Positions 35,575 through 44,629 are shown, numbered from the stretch's first letter. The stretch: 64,000 nucleotides of DNA from JAGNHS01 sp964609695 (GCA_964609695.1 CAZSSP010000002.1:1-64000), one strand, 5' to 3'. Numbers and translations are program-made. The notes: generated from the letters alone by a model not told the origin.

Positions 35575-36909
35575 TTAGTAGCGATAGTGTTCAGGTTTGT
35601 AGGGCCCATTCACTGGAACGCCTAAGTAATCGGCTTGAGCTTGAGTCAATTCAGTGAGCTTAACGCCAAGTTTTTTAAGATGGAGTCGAGCCACTTTTTC
35701 GTCGAGAACTTTAGGAAGTACATAAACATCTTTTTTATATTTTCCAGAACTTCTTTCTTTCCAAAGTTCAATTTGCGCAATCACTTGGTTAGTGAAGGAA
35801 GCGCTCATTACAAAGCTTGGGTGGCCTGTGGCGCAGCCAAGATTAACAAGTCGTCCTTCGGCAAGCATTGTGATTCTTTTTCCGTTAGGAAATACGATTT
35901 GATCGACTTGAGGCTTAATGTTGATTTTTTTAAGAGACTTGTCGTTGAAGAGGTTTTCAACTTGAATTTCACTATTGAAGTGACCAATGTTGCAAACAAT
36001 GGATTGGTCTTTCATTTGTTCCATGTGTTTTCGAGTGATCACATCAATGTTTCCAGTGGTTGTGACAAAGATGTCGCCGTAAGAACAGGCGTCTTCCATG
36101 GTGACCACTTTAAAACCTTCCATGGCGGCTTGTAGCGCGTTGATAGGGTCAATTTCTGTGACTTCAACTCGTGCACCAAGGCCAAGGGCTGCTTGTACGC
36201 AACCTTTGCCCACGTCTCCATAACCACAAACAATGACTGTTTTGCCTGCAAACATCACGTCGGTAGCTCGTTTAACGGCGTCTACAAAACTTTCCCGGCA
36301 ACCATAGAGATTGTCGAATTTACTTTTTGTACAAGAATCATTGACGTTGATGGCTGGAATTTTTAGCTCGCCTTTTTTTACCATTTGGTAAAGACGGTGA
36401 ACCCCAGTCGTGGTCTCTTCGGAGATACCATAAATACCTTCGAGGTATTGAGGATATTTTTTATGAACAATAACGGTTAAATCACCGCCGTCATCTAAAA
36501 TCATATTGAGAGGTTTGCCGTCGGGCCAAAGAAGAGTTTGCTCTACGCACCACTCGTATTCTTCTTCGGTTTCGCCTTTCCATGCAAAAACCGGAATTCC
36601 TTTGGCGGCAATAGCAGCGGCTGCGTGATCTTGTGTTGAGAAAATATTACATGAACTCCAGCGAACTTCTGCGCCAAGATCAATAAGAGTTTCAATGAGC
36701 ACCGCAGTTTGAATGGTCATATGCAAGCAGCCTGCTATACGAGCGCCTTTGAGTGGGTACTTTCCTTTGAATTCTTCTCGAAGGGCCATGAGACCAGGCA
36801 TTTCGCTTTCGGCAATTTCAATTTCTTTGCGACCCCATTCCGCTAAATTGATGTCTTTAACTTTGTAGTCTTGTTTTGAGGTATTGAGGCGTTCAACGCT
36901 TGCTGACAT
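35575..36909 (-). CDS. ahcY: adenosylhomocysteinase
   Basis: The product has 444 residues and splits S-adenosylhomocysteine into adenosine and homocysteine, recycling the product of SAM methyltransferases. Very strong family marks: GCLHMTIQTAVLIETL near the N-terminus, SSCNIFSTQDHAAAAIA, INVNDSCTKSKFDN, the NAD-binding VIVCGYGDVGKGC (about 231), CNIGHFNSEI, and the C-terminal YKPEHYRY essential for NAD binding. Length is normal. An AAGGAG site lies just before the ATG. The gene fits a genome with many methyltransferases, but no methionine-cycle partner is adjacent. Confidence 0.97.
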   Translation of the reverse strand: MSASVERLNTSKQDYKVKDINLAEWGRKEIEIAESEMPGLMALREEFKGKYPLKGARIAGCLHMTIQTAVLIETLIDLGAEVRWSSCNIFSTQDHAAAAIAAKGIPVFAWKGETEEEYEWCVEQTLLWPDGKPLNMILDDGGDLTVIVHKKYPQYLEGIYGISEETTTGVHRLYQMVKKGELKIPAINVNDSCTKSKFDNLYGCRESFVDAVKRATDVMFAGKTVIVCGYGDVGKGCVQAALGLGARVEVTEIDPINALQAAMEGFKVVTMEDACSYGDIFVTTTGNIDVITRKHMEQMKDQSIVCNIGHFNSEIQVENLFNDKSLKKINIKPQVDQIVFPNGKRITMLAEGRLVNLGCATGHPSFVMSASFTNQVIAQIELWKERSSGKYKKDVYVLPKVLDEKVARLHLKKLGVKLTELTQAQADYLGVPVNGPYKPEHYRY

Positions 36910-37015
36910 TATGAGAGTCTCCTTCGTATAATTAAGCCTACTTTAAAGCCTAATTATGGATTTTTCTCACCGTAAATATTGAAATTACGCACATGGCCAA
37001 GCTGATTTTTTGCTT

Positions 37016-38494
37016 TCAAAAATAGCTAAGTGCTTTGATCTCGTAGATTTTAAGCCACAAATTGTTTTGCTCTGGGCAATCGCTTTGACCAAAACGCGTG
37101 TCGTCTCTAAAAACCATGAGTCTGAGTTTGTCGGGACTTACAGAAAATTTGAATAAGTTTTGTTTGGAGCAGGTGATTCCAAAAGGAAATTTTTTCTTAA
37201 GCGCAATCGGTTGGTCGTGAAAATGACCATCAAAAGTATCCTGAAGTTTTTCTGGGAAAGCAAAAGCTTCGTTGTCGGGTATTTTGATTTCGTGGAGTAA
37301 GCCCAAATTATTTTTTAAATCTCTGATGACTAGGTGAGTTCCTCTTTCATGACGAGGGCGGCTTAATCCTAAATCGCTTTGGTCTTCGTTTTGCATTCGC
37401 ATGTAAACAAGCCAATCATCGGAGCCTTCTACAACTCCCATATAAACTTCGTTTTCAGGAGTTTTTAAAGCTTTTCTGCCTGAATTTGTTCTTTGTAAAT
37501 CTACAAGCTCGACGTCGTTGGTAAAATTAATTCTGTAATCAACGTTGTCATAATTTTGATAATTTATAATTAAATACTGACCACTCGGACTCAATTGGTG
37601 GTGAGTATAATATCCGTTAGCTTCTGCGGGGTTTTTCGCGGGAATGCTAAAAACGGGTTTGCTTTCAATCTTGGGTATTTCTTCGTTAGAAGAATTGAGG
37701 TGAATAGTGAGTCCCTTGATAATGTCGGGAACTTTATTTTCAGGAGCATTATTTTTGAGCTCCATATTTGTAACTCCACCTATATGGAATGTTGTGAGTT
37801 CGCTATTAAAAACAGTTCTTCTTTGAAACCATCCAATAGCATAGGCTGGATTGACTTCTGCAGTAGCAAATTCAGTTGTAAATAAAGAATCAGCATTAGA
37901 GTCAATTTGGGCGATGAGATCGGCTTTTTTAAGTCGAGCATCGAGCTTATAGACTAGGATTAGAGGGTTTTTTCCGAAGACAGAACCTTCGGCTACAAGG
38001 CGTGTGCCACTGGGGTCTAAGAAAATTCTATTGATTGAAAAATTTTTGATAGGAGGAATGACTGTAGGGACTCGTTCAAATTTAATTGTTTTTTCTGAGG
38101 CTTTAATATCTCCGATAAGTATCCCAGTATCATCAAAGCTTAAAACGAAAGAAGGACCTAGGAGTACCCTAGGATCATTGATTAACTCTTCTGAGTGAGC
38201 TTCGATTTGCTGAAGTTGTTCTACGTAACCATTGATGGAAATGCTTAAGACACCACCCAAAACCGTCATGGCACGTATGCTTTGGGAGTTTTCACTCCAA
38301 ACAGCATCAATGATTTTAGCTCGAAGATTTAAGACTTTAAGTTTGGCGGTGGCTGTTTCACTAATGATAAAACGTTGACAATCGTCTTCAGATTTAAGTT
38401 GGGGAACTATTATAAAAAAGCTGAGCAAAAGACAGGCATTGATAAAGCCCGATGTGAGCTGAATTTTTGAGCTTAATTTATTTGATAGAGCCAT
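37016..38494 (-). CDS. exported beta-propeller-like protein
   Basis: The product has 492 residues and a signal peptide (about residues 15-36, likely cleavage at QLKS-ED). The mature part shows repeated blade-like segments ending in short polar turns: AVWSENSQSIRAMTV, FLDPSGTRLVAEG, QLSPSGQYLIINYQN and VSPDKLRLMVFRDD. This is the pattern of TolB or WD40-type propellers, which bind other proteins. It contains two or three cysteine pairs. There is no catalytic motif. It lies alone between ahcY and a divergent membrane protease-like gene. A binding or scaffold role outside the cytoplasm is likely. Confidence 0.65.
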   Translation of the reverse strand: MALSNKLSSKIQLTSGFINACLLLSFFIIVPQLKSEDDCQRFIISETATAKLKVLNLRAKIIDAVWSENSQSIRAMTVLGGVLSISINGYVEQLQQIEAHSEELINDPRVLLGPSFVLSFDDTGILIGDIKASEKTIKFERVPTVIPPIKNFSINRIFLDPSGTRLVAEGSVFGKNPLILVYKLDARLKKADLIAQIDSNADSLFTTEFATAEVNPAYAIGWFQRRTVFNSELTTFHIGGVTNMELKNNAPENKVPDIIKGLTIHLNSSNEEIPKIESKPVFSIPAKNPAEANGYYTHHQLSPSGQYLIINYQNYDNVDYRINFTNDVELVDLQRTNSGRKALKTPENEVYMGVVEGSDDWLVYMRMQNEDQSDLGLSRPRHERGTHLVIRDLKNNLGLLHEIKIPDNEAFAFPEKLQDTFDGHFHDQPIALKKKFPFGITCSKQNLFKFSVSPDKLRLMVFRDDTRFGQSDCPEQNNLWLKIYEIKALSYF

Positions 38495-38654
38495 TTATGA
38501 CGCTAGGCATAATAATCTTTTTTTAAAATAGCTAGAGCTAAAAGCAAACCTTCAGTTTTTTAAAAGCCCCATTGGCTAAGTTTATGAATTCGTTAAAAAA
38601 TCTAATATTTTTGACCTATAAACTTTCACCCTAAAAGCACCGATATGACTTTAA

Positions 38655-39833
38655 GTGAAGTCGAAGAATCAAGAATATAACCTCGGTGAAATATTGCGAT
38701 GTGGGCGTTGTGCGGGCATTTTGCCCGACGAGACTCTCACCTTTTGCCCGCATTGTGGAAATTTGTTTTCAAATGTTCCGCCCACTACGGCTTATAGTGA
38801 CTTAAAGTTAAAACAACATCAACGCGAAAAACATCGAGAATATTTTCGTTTCAGTCTAGGTTTTGCAGGCGTATTTGCTTTAGGTGTTGTTCTCTATGTT
38901 TCAGTTTTTAATTTTTACCGATCTCAAATATTGGAGCATATTGAACTCGATAGAAAAGTTGTAGTTTATTTAGACAATCAAGAAAAATTTCCTTCTTATC
39001 CCATGTCAGTTTTGAGAGAGTCTGTCGCTATTGGGATTCAAGCGTATAGTGATCATTTTGATTTTCCAATCACGCATTGGCAAGTTGTTGAAGGCGCTCA
39101 ACCTGATGAGTTGCAAAAAGTTTTTAAAACTGACTCTGGCGATGATTGGCAAAGTTTGGGGTTTTGGAAAAGTTTCTTTGATAGCGATTTAATGAGGCAG
39201 TGGAAAACTGAACCCTATGCCGACTTAAAAGTTTACATGAGTAATTTTCCAATTTGGCTTCGAGGTCCTGAGTCCAAAAAAGTTGAGACCAAACATTTAA
39301 GTGAGAGTGGCTTAGTGTCGGGTTTAGGTCATCCGGGTTTAGTTCTTCTTTCTACTTATCGTGCCATGACGGAATGGAAAATTAGCGAGGCTCACGAGGC
39401 GAGTCGTTTTATAGGAGAGTATGTTTTTGCCCATGAGATGGGGCATGCACTTCTCGGATTTTTAGATTACGTAGTTCCCACTAAAGATTATTCGATGAGA
39501 GGGCCGGCGAGTTCGGAGGCGGCGAGACTCTCAGCTTCATTGCCTGGGTCTAGTTTTGGAGAGTGTTTGATGCACACTGATCAGGGCGGAGGTTTGAAAG
39601 CATGGTCACAATTACGAACTCGATTGCTAGGGCAAGCGAGTCGCTGTGATGCCTATCAGTCTATTTTAGAGGCGCATGGTTTACGGCGAGAGGCTGTGAA
39701 AATGGCTCGAGAAGGTGATTACAAGGGCGCGATAATAAACTACCAAGGCGCCATAGAAAAAATCAAAGGGCGGGTTAGCCCATGGCTCGAATACCAATGG
39801 AAGCATGAATTAGAGCTTATTGGTTCTTTGTAA
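38655..39833 (+). CDS. membrane-anchored zinc protease-like protein with zinc ribbon
   Basis: The product has 392 residues. A GTG start is used; the ATG at 38645 opens a 12-codon frame only. An N-terminal zinc ribbon (C16xxC19 and C31xxC34) faces the cytoplasm. One membrane helix (about 67-88) leads to an outer domain with YVFAHEMGHALLGFLD (about 256-271), a HExxH metal site followed by Gly and Asp as in metzincin-type proteases. ECLMHTDQ (about 303) is a possible Met-turn region. The last 60 residues may form one TPR-like helical pair. The protease role is inferred from the motif; substrates are unknown. Confidence 0.75.
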   Translation: MKSKNQEYNLGEILRCGRCAGILPDETLTFCPHCGNLFSNVPPTTAYSDLKLKQHQREKHREYFRFSLGFAGVFALGVVLYVSVFNFYRSQILEHIELDRKVVVYLDNQEKFPSYPMSVLRESVAIGIQAYSDHFDFPITHWQVVEGAQPDELQKVFKTDSGDDWQSLGFWKSFFDSDLMRQWKTEPYADLKVYMSNFPIWLRGPESKKVETKHLSESGLVSGLGHPGLVLLSTYRAMTEWKISEAHEASRFIGEYVFAHEMGHALLGFLDYVVPTKDYSMRGPASSEAARLSASLPGSSFGECLMHTDQGGGLKAWSQLRTRLLGQASRCDAYQSILEAHGLRREAVKMAREGDYKGAIINYQGAIEKIKGRVSPWLEYQWKHELELIGSL

Positions 39834-39888
39834 TAAATATAGCTACTTGACGCATGGCGTCTTGAGTGATAGATTCGGCACTCTAAGA

Positions 39889-40773
39889 ATGCAAAATCTT
39901 AAATTCTTTTCATGGTGGCTTCCTCTTCTTTCTTTGAGTCTTTCGTTTTCATTGTCTGCTACCCCCTTATGCGAAATGGCATTGGGTTTAACAAGTCATT
40001 CAGCAAGTCTCGGGAATAAGGGGGAATTTGATGAGGCCGTAGCTGAACTGGAAAAATTACTTCTTATACTTCCCACAAACCAAAATTTATATTTCCGCAA
40101 TAGAGTTCTTAGCAGTAGTTTGGATTTAGAAAATGTTTCAAAACCAATTAAAGACCAAGCATCCCTCAAAGATCTTTTAAAAAGGGCGGAGCAAATAGAA
40201 AGGCTCAACGAAACTTCAAATAGAATTCTAAGAATTTTAGATGATGCATTTAATCCCGATATAGGGTTTCGTTTGTTTGATTACAAGTCAACCACACTTC
40301 GTAGCAAAGATGAGATTGCAGAGACCTTAGATTTTTTGGCTAACTCACGAGAATTAAATGATAGGGATTTCGGTTATTTTTTAAAACGGATGATTGCAAA
40401 ACATTTGGGAATTATAGCAGTCTTGGCGGCCAATCAATATTGGCACCTTGTACCTCTAACTAGCATGGTGTTAACGTCAATCGGAGCAGGTTATACCTTT
40501 TTTTTATTGGGTGAATCATTTCCGATTTTCAACATGCTAAAGCATTCTTCTATGGGGGCTTTTTTAAAAAAAATAGAAGAATTTGAAAAACTCAGAAAAA
40601 TTAATCAACTGAAAGATGGCAGTTGGGTGTATTTAGGCACTAACGATGCTTTTTTTGATGATCGCCCGCCAAGAGTAACTCTTGATGTTTTATTTAAATA
40701 TGTAAAGGATAGTTCCGATCCTAGTGGTTTTAGGCCAATGCTTTATGTAGTTACAGGTAAAGTGATGTTGTGA
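39889..40773 (+). CDS. exported or membrane protein of unknown function
   Basis: I use the ATG at 39889 (MQNLKFF), which opens with a signal peptide (about residues 7-27, SLSA-TP) and gives 294 residues; an ATG at 39820 overlaps the gene before. The first half is helical with heptad-like spacing (LKDLLKRAEQIERLNET). Two hydrophobic segments lie in the middle (about 180-194, LGIIAVLAANQYWHL, and 198-216, SMVLTSIGAGYTFFLLG). The C-terminus looks like a short soluble domain. The architecture resembles that of the product of 29803-30870, though I see no clear sequence match. Family unknown. Confidence 0.6.
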   Translation: MQNLKFFSWWLPLLSLSLSFSLSATPLCEMALGLTSHSASLGNKGEFDEAVAELEKLLLILPTNQNLYFRNRVLSSSLDLENVSKPIKDQASLKDLLKRAEQIERLNETSNRILRILDDAFNPDIGFRLFDYKSTTLRSKDEIAETLDFLANSRELNDRDFGYFLKRMIAKHLGIIAVLAANQYWHLVPLTSMVLTSIGAGYTFFLLGESFPIFNMLKHSSMGAFLKKIEEFEKLRKINQLKDGSWVYLGTNDAFFDDRPPRVTLDVLFKYVKDSSDPSGFRPMLYVVTGKVML

Positions 40774-40894
40774 CAGGTATTGCGCGTCGTGCTTTAAATT
40801 TATTAACCCTATTTAAAATTAAAAAATGAAAAATTCATCTACACGCTGAGCTGTCGCGTTGTGAATCATAGTGCTTAGTGATTTAATCGTGAGC

Positions 40895-42040
40895 ATGATT
40901 GGATTTGAATTATCAGACGACCAAAAAGCCCTTCAAGAATTAGCTAAGCAATTTGCTGAGAAGGAAATGGCACCCGTAGCAGCCCATTATGATCACACGA
41001 TGGAATATCCTACACCTGTGCTCAAGAAGGCATTTGAGTTAGGTCTGATGAACACTCACATATCTCAAGATTTTGGTGGTCTTGGTTTGGGCACATTGGA
41101 TGGTTGTATTATTGCTGAAGAACTTTCATGTGCGTGCAGCGGAATCTACACAGCACTTGAGGCTAATTCATTGGCCCAAGCTCCCGTGATTGTGGCGGGA
41201 AGTGATGCTCAGAAAAAGGAATTTTTAGAGCCCATGACTCAAGAGTTTCAGTTGGCGGCTTATGGTGTGACTGAGCCGGGTGCAGGTTCTGATGTTCAAG
41301 GAATTAAAACCACTGCAAAAAAAGTGGGCGATGATTATATAATTAACGGTTCCAAAATGTGGATTACTAATGCTTCAGTGGCCACTTGGTATTTTGTTTT
41401 GGCTTACACCGATCCAACAAAAGGTGTTAAAGGGATGACAGGTTTTATTGTTCCTCGTTCTTCGCCTGGTATTGAAGTCGGTAAAAAAGAAGTCAATCTC
41501 GGACAGAGATGTTCTGACACTCGAGGACTTTCGTTTACAGATGTAAAAGTGCCTTCAAAATATAGATTGGGACAAGAGGGCGAAGGTTTTAAAATCGCGA
41601 TGGCCGCTTTTGATCATACTCGTCCTCCAGTGGCTGCGGGTGCTGTGGGTGTGGCTCGTGCAGCTTTTCAATTTGCGAAAAAATATGCCGAGGAAAGAAA
41701 GTCATTTGGAGTTCCAATTTATAAACACCAAGCCATTAGTTTTATGATTGCCGAAATGGCTATGAACATAGAAGCTGCTCGTTTATTGGTGTGGAAAGCG
41801 GCTTATGAAATTGATCAAGGTCGTCGCAACACTATGTATGCGGCTATGGCCAAAGCTTTTGCTGCGGATATGTGTAATAAGGTTTGTACCGATGCTGTTC
41901 AGGTGCATGGCGGCTATGGTTACAACGAAGAGTATCCCGTTGAAAAACTTTATCGCGACTCTAAGATTTTCCAAATCTATGAGGGTACGAGTCAAATTCA
42001 ACGACTCATTATTTCAAAAGAAATATTTGACAGAAAATAG
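40895..42040 (+). CDS. acyl-CoA dehydrogenase
   Basis: The product has 381 residues from the ATG at 40895 (MIGFELSDDQ), the usual family length and start; a GTG at 40871 would add eight residues. It oxidises acyl-CoA thioesters to enoyl-CoA, passing electrons to ETF via FAD. Family marks are AAYGVTEPGAGSDVQGI (FAD and substrate binding, about 125), KMWITNASVATWYF, QAISFMIAEMAMNIEAARLL and the C-terminal IYEGTSQIQRLIIS. The catalytic Glu lies in YRDSKIFQIYEG. Chain-length preference cannot be told. No other beta-oxidation gene is near. A terminator follows. Confidence 0.93.
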   Translation: MIGFELSDDQKALQELAKQFAEKEMAPVAAHYDHTMEYPTPVLKKAFELGLMNTHISQDFGGLGLGTLDGCIIAEELSCACSGIYTALEANSLAQAPVIVAGSDAQKKEFLEPMTQEFQLAAYGVTEPGAGSDVQGIKTTAKKVGDDYIINGSKMWITNASVATWYFVLAYTDPTKGVKGMTGFIVPRSSPGIEVGKKEVNLGQRCSDTRGLSFTDVKVPSKYRLGQEGEGFKIAMAAFDHTRPPVAAGAVGVARAAFQFAKKYAEERKSFGVPIYKHQAISFMIAEMAMNIEAARLLVWKAAYEIDQGRRNTMYAAMAKAFAADMCNKVCTDAVQVHGGYGYNEEYPVEKLYRDSKIFQIYEGTSQIQRLIISKEIFDRK

Positions 42041-42042
42041 AG

Positions 42043-42075
42043 CCCTATGATTTTTCAATATCAGTAGGGGTTTTT
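42043..42075 (+). terminator. rho-independent terminator after the acyl-CoA dehydrogenase
   Basis: CCCTATGA (42043-42050) pairs with TCAGTAGGG (42061-42069) with one bulged G, closed by an AT-rich loop. A run of five T (42071-42075) follows. It sits 3 bp after the stop codon. Confidence 0.55.
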
Positions 42076-42108
42076 CAGCTCAGCTGAAGTCTTCTCGGGA
42101 GGAAAATC

Positions 42109-42540
42109 ATGAATAAACTTTTAGGTGTCATTTGTTCTGTCATGTTCAGTGCTGGCTTGCTTCAAGCTTCGGAAGGCGTTGTCAAAGTTGAAAAAATTTG
42201 GACTTGCAAAGAAGATCGAAATATTTGGAATTATCGAATCAAGATTTCTAAATTGGTTAAATACAATGAAAATGCAGTTCCTGAAGTTGTAGGGCATCAA
42301 GCCACTTTAAGTGAGTATAATGTGTTTACTGGCCGTGAACGAATTCTTCGCCCAGCGATTAAAGTTAGTGAAGTTGAAAGAGTCAATCCTGCTCCTGGCG
42401 CCCCTATGGAATGGAAGGGTGATGGCTTTAATTTAACAATCATGATTACAGTTGTTGATGGAATCGATGGCTTTTATTCTGAATTTGAAGGTTTGAGTCA
42501 CCGAGGAAATCCTCTCCATTTAAGAATGGGTTGTGAATAA
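42109..42540 (+). CDS. small exported protein, unknown function
   Basis: The product has 143 residues and a signal peptide (likely cleavage at LLQA-SE). A GGAGG site lies about 7 nt before the ATG. The mature part is a single beta-rich domain with two cysteines (IWTCKED and the C-terminal MGCE) that probably pair. No family is recognised. It is followed after 54 bp by the AvrRpt2-type protease gene, so the two may be made together. Confidence 0.65.
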   Translation: MNKLLGVICSVMFSAGLLQASEGVVKVEKIWTCKEDRNIWNYRIKISKLVKYNENAVPEVVGHQATLSEYNVFTGRERILRPAIKVSEVERVNPAPGAPMEWKGDGFNLTIMITVVDGIDGFYSEFEGLSHRGNPLHLRMGCE

Positions 42541-42594
42541 ATCAAAGTCCCTATTCTAATTTTAAATTTTATTTAAAACAGTTGGAGTGCAGTC

Positions 42595-43293
42595 ATGTTG
42601 AGTTCTCGTTTATGTCGTAATTTTATTTTGATTTCCTTTTTAATTTTAGCTTCGAATTTATGGGCTGATGGAAAAAGCGATCAAATCAGACTTTCTAATT
42701 TTCAGGCCGAAGAGCAAGAAGAGTCCAATTGGTGTTGGGCGGCTGTGGTGAAAATGGCTCGTAAACACTTTGGGTATGAGAACAAGGATCAATGCAAAAT
42801 TGTGAGTGAAGCCTTAGGTCGAGATTGTTGTGGCTTTTGGACCTCGAGTTCTGAGGCCTGCGATATTCCGGGATACTCTGATCGAGTGGCGCGAAATTAT
42901 GGAATGAATGTTCGTGTTATTGATGCCAATACGGAATCTATACCCAGGGCAATTAAACAAGGATATTTTCCAATCTTGAAGTTAAATTATATTGGAAAAT
43001 CTACGGGGCATCTTGTTGTGGCTTATGGCTCTTATAGGGAAAACAATAATCTCTACCTTGAGGGATATGACCCTGATTATGGATATTTCGTAATTTCAGC
43101 TAATAATTTCATATTAAGGGGGAATAAGTTTGGGGGCTTTTGGGCCCAGAGCTTTTTAGTGAGTGCGGGTAAGGCCAAAGGCTTTATTTTCCCTGAAGCG
43201 CAAAACCCTTTAGATTCCTTTTCTGCACTCGAGCTTAAGGATTGGGATTTAAAGCCTCATAAACCCGACGGCCACCCCTTTCTTGTTCGGTAG
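42595..43293 (+). CDS. exported papain-like cysteine protease, AvrRpt2/C70 type
   Basis: The product has 232 residues with a signal peptide (likely cleavage at NLWA-DG). The mature part matches the papain-like C70/C39-related fold. It has SNWCWAAVVKMA (about 44-55, catalytic Cys47 with the typical WCWAA motif and an upstream Gln near 37-41), KSTGHLVVAYGSY (about 135-147, catalytic His139) and GYDPDYG (about 158-164, Asp). The best known member, AvrRpt2 of Pseudomonas syringae, cleaves a host plant protein. Several extra Cys (for example CKIV, DCCGF, EACDI) may form disulfides. The stop codon touches the left arm of the giant hairpin at 43293. Confidence 0.82.
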   Translation: MLSSRLCRNFILISFLILASNLWADGKSDQIRLSNFQAEEQEESNWCWAAVVKMARKHFGYENKDQCKIVSEALGRDCCGFWTSSSEACDIPGYSDRVARNYGMNVRVIDANTESIPRAIKQGYFPILKLNYIGKSTGHLVVAYGSYRENNNLYLEGYDPDYGYFVISANNFILRGNKFGGFWAQSFLVSAGKAKGFIFPEAQNPLDSFSALELKDWDLKPHKPDGHPFLVR

Positions 43294-43473
43294 TGCGCGA
43301 AGAAACGGGCCTGGAAATTCATAAGTTCTTTTAAATTCAAACACTAGAGCGGCTTGGGCGACCCCTGAAACTCGGGGCTCTGCCCCTCGTTCACCCCAAG
43401 ATGCTCTAGTGTTTGAATTTAAAGGAACTTGTAGCTTTCGACTGTAAAGCTCCAGGCCCGTTTCTTCGCGCAC
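43293..43473. repeat. giant 181-bp hairpin (inverted repeat element)
   Basis: The outer arms 43293-43315 and 43451-43473 are exact inverted copies of 23 bp (GTGCGCGAAGAAACGGG...). The inner arms 43323-43350 and 43403-43430 match 27 of 28 bp, with the odd pair allowed as G-U in RNA. The tip (43351-43402) folds again: CTTGGG pairs with CCCAAG, and GGGGC with GCCCC around a TCT loop. The right arm also carries a small AGCTTT/AAAGCT hairpin (43433-43451). The GC-rich ends differ from the AT-rich surroundings. It could be a MITE-like mobile repeat or a stable RNA structure. There is no open frame of its own and no T-run. Confidence 0.85.
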
Positions 43474-43567
43474 AATAGATTTAAATCAGGAATAAATTGT
43501 TTGACCATATGCGTCATGTTTAGTATAATATCCCCGTTGTGTTGCGTGTTACGAGAATGGAGCTGAA

Positions 43568-43825
43568 ATGAACAACGTAGTTTCTTTCGAAGAGTTAAAG
43601 CGTCGTCAAGAAGAACAAAAACTCTACCAACGATGGTTATCATATTACGGACAACAAAAACATGAAGACCTTTTAGAGGCTCTTGTGTTTGAACACGAAA
43701 ATAATTTTCCCTTACGTAATTCCCCAGACATGATTGATAAATTACGTCACAAGGCACTTGTAGAAGTTCTTAACCAAAAAGCTCAAACGGATTTCCTCCG
43801 CAGTTTTTTGGCTGAGATTCGTTAA
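43568..43825 (+). CDS. small helical protein, unknown function
   Basis: The product has 85 residues, no signal peptide, and is strongly charged and helical (EELKRRQEEQKLYQRW, DLLEALVFEHENN). A GGAG site precedes the ATG by about 6 nt. The start is fixed and codon use is good, so it is probably real. It is cytoplasmic by prediction. Small proteins of this kind may be regulators or partners; nothing more can be said. Confidence 0.6.
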   Translation: MNNVVSFEELKRRQEEQKLYQRWLSYYGQQKHEDLLEALVFEHENNFPLRNSPDMIDKLRHKALVEVLNQKAQTDFLRSFLAEIR

Positions 43826-43859
43826 ACATAAGAATTAAGCCTTGTAGTATGATTGAGTG

Positions 43860-44624
43860 ATGAGAATTGCTAACAGAATATTCTTTGTTGCAATTCTTGT
43901 TTGTTGCTTTCAAATCTCATACGCAAATAATTTTGAGTGTCAGTCATTATTAGAAGAAATTCATTATTTTTATAATCTAAGAGAAGATCGGCCCTACGAT
44001 CGATGGTTGGGTCAGATGTCTCGTGTTGATCCTTTTGAAGAGGATTTTGCATTGAGTTTTGGTTTTTATGAATTTCCCCCACATTTATTAAGACAAGCAA
44101 AAGCGACATCACCCGATTTGTATTTTTTTAGTGCGGAAGCTTTAAGTCTGCGAAGCTTCGATTATTCGCAATCTTTAGGTGATAAAAAACTTCTCCCCCC
44201 AGCCGTTTGGTTTAATAACGGTCATTTTGAGGGGAACTCCTTTGCGGATCCTATTTATAACGCCTTTGTTGCTGCTGAGAAGACAATAGAAATTGCTAAG
44301 ATCAAAAAACACGAGGGACCACTCTTTGTGTTTTTTCTAGATGACTTCAAGGGACATCGATTTTTAAATCATTCAACCATTAGTGTGAGTGCGGAAGATT
44401 TAACTTCTGTTAAAACTTTGAAATTTATTTTAAGTCCCAATCCGAAAGCAATCCTTGAGGGCTTTTCCGAATCTGAATTGAGATTACTTTTAGCGCATCC
44501 TAAATTTCTAGCTAGAACTCAATTCGTATTAAAAGGAAAGGCGTTAAATTCCAGCCAAGTCAGAAATATACTTGGAGAAACTTTAAAGCACTTCCCTTAT
44601 TTTGACGAAGTTTATAAACCGTAA
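43860..44624 (+). CDS. exported protein of unknown function
   Basis: The product has 254 residues from the ATG at 43860; a GTG one codon upstream is also possible. A signal peptide runs to about residue 22 (FQISYA-NN). The mature part has an aromatic-rich start (LLEEIHYFYNLRED) and an alpha/beta pattern with VFFLDDFKGHRFLNHSTISV (about 155-175). No conserved active-site motif is recognised. It ends 22 bp before the end of typA on the opposite strand. Confidence 0.6.
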   Translation: MRIANRIFFVAILVCCFQISYANNFECQSLLEEIHYFYNLREDRPYDRWLGQMSRVDPFEEDFALSFGFYEFPPHLLRQAKATSPDLYFFSAEALSLRSFDYSQSLGDKKLLPPAVWFNNGHFEGNSFADPIYNAFVAAEKTIEIAKIKKHEGPLFVFFLDDFKGHRFLNHSTISVSAEDLTSVKTLKFILSPNPKAILEGFSESELRLLLAHPKFLARTQFVLKGKALNSSQVRNILGETLKHFPYFDEVYKP

Positions 44625-44629
44625 ATGCG

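Noticed and set aside
36910..37015. SAM- or SAH-type riboswitch before ahcY
   Set aside because: The 106-bp leader is AT-rich, has no GC-rich paired helices of the kind seen in SAH riboswitches, and offers only a ribosome site.
43249..43473. Minus-strand open frame of 74 residues across the giant hairpin
   Set aside because: It is made by the repeat arms and runs into the opposite strand of the protease gene. It has no ribosome site and no protein-like pattern.
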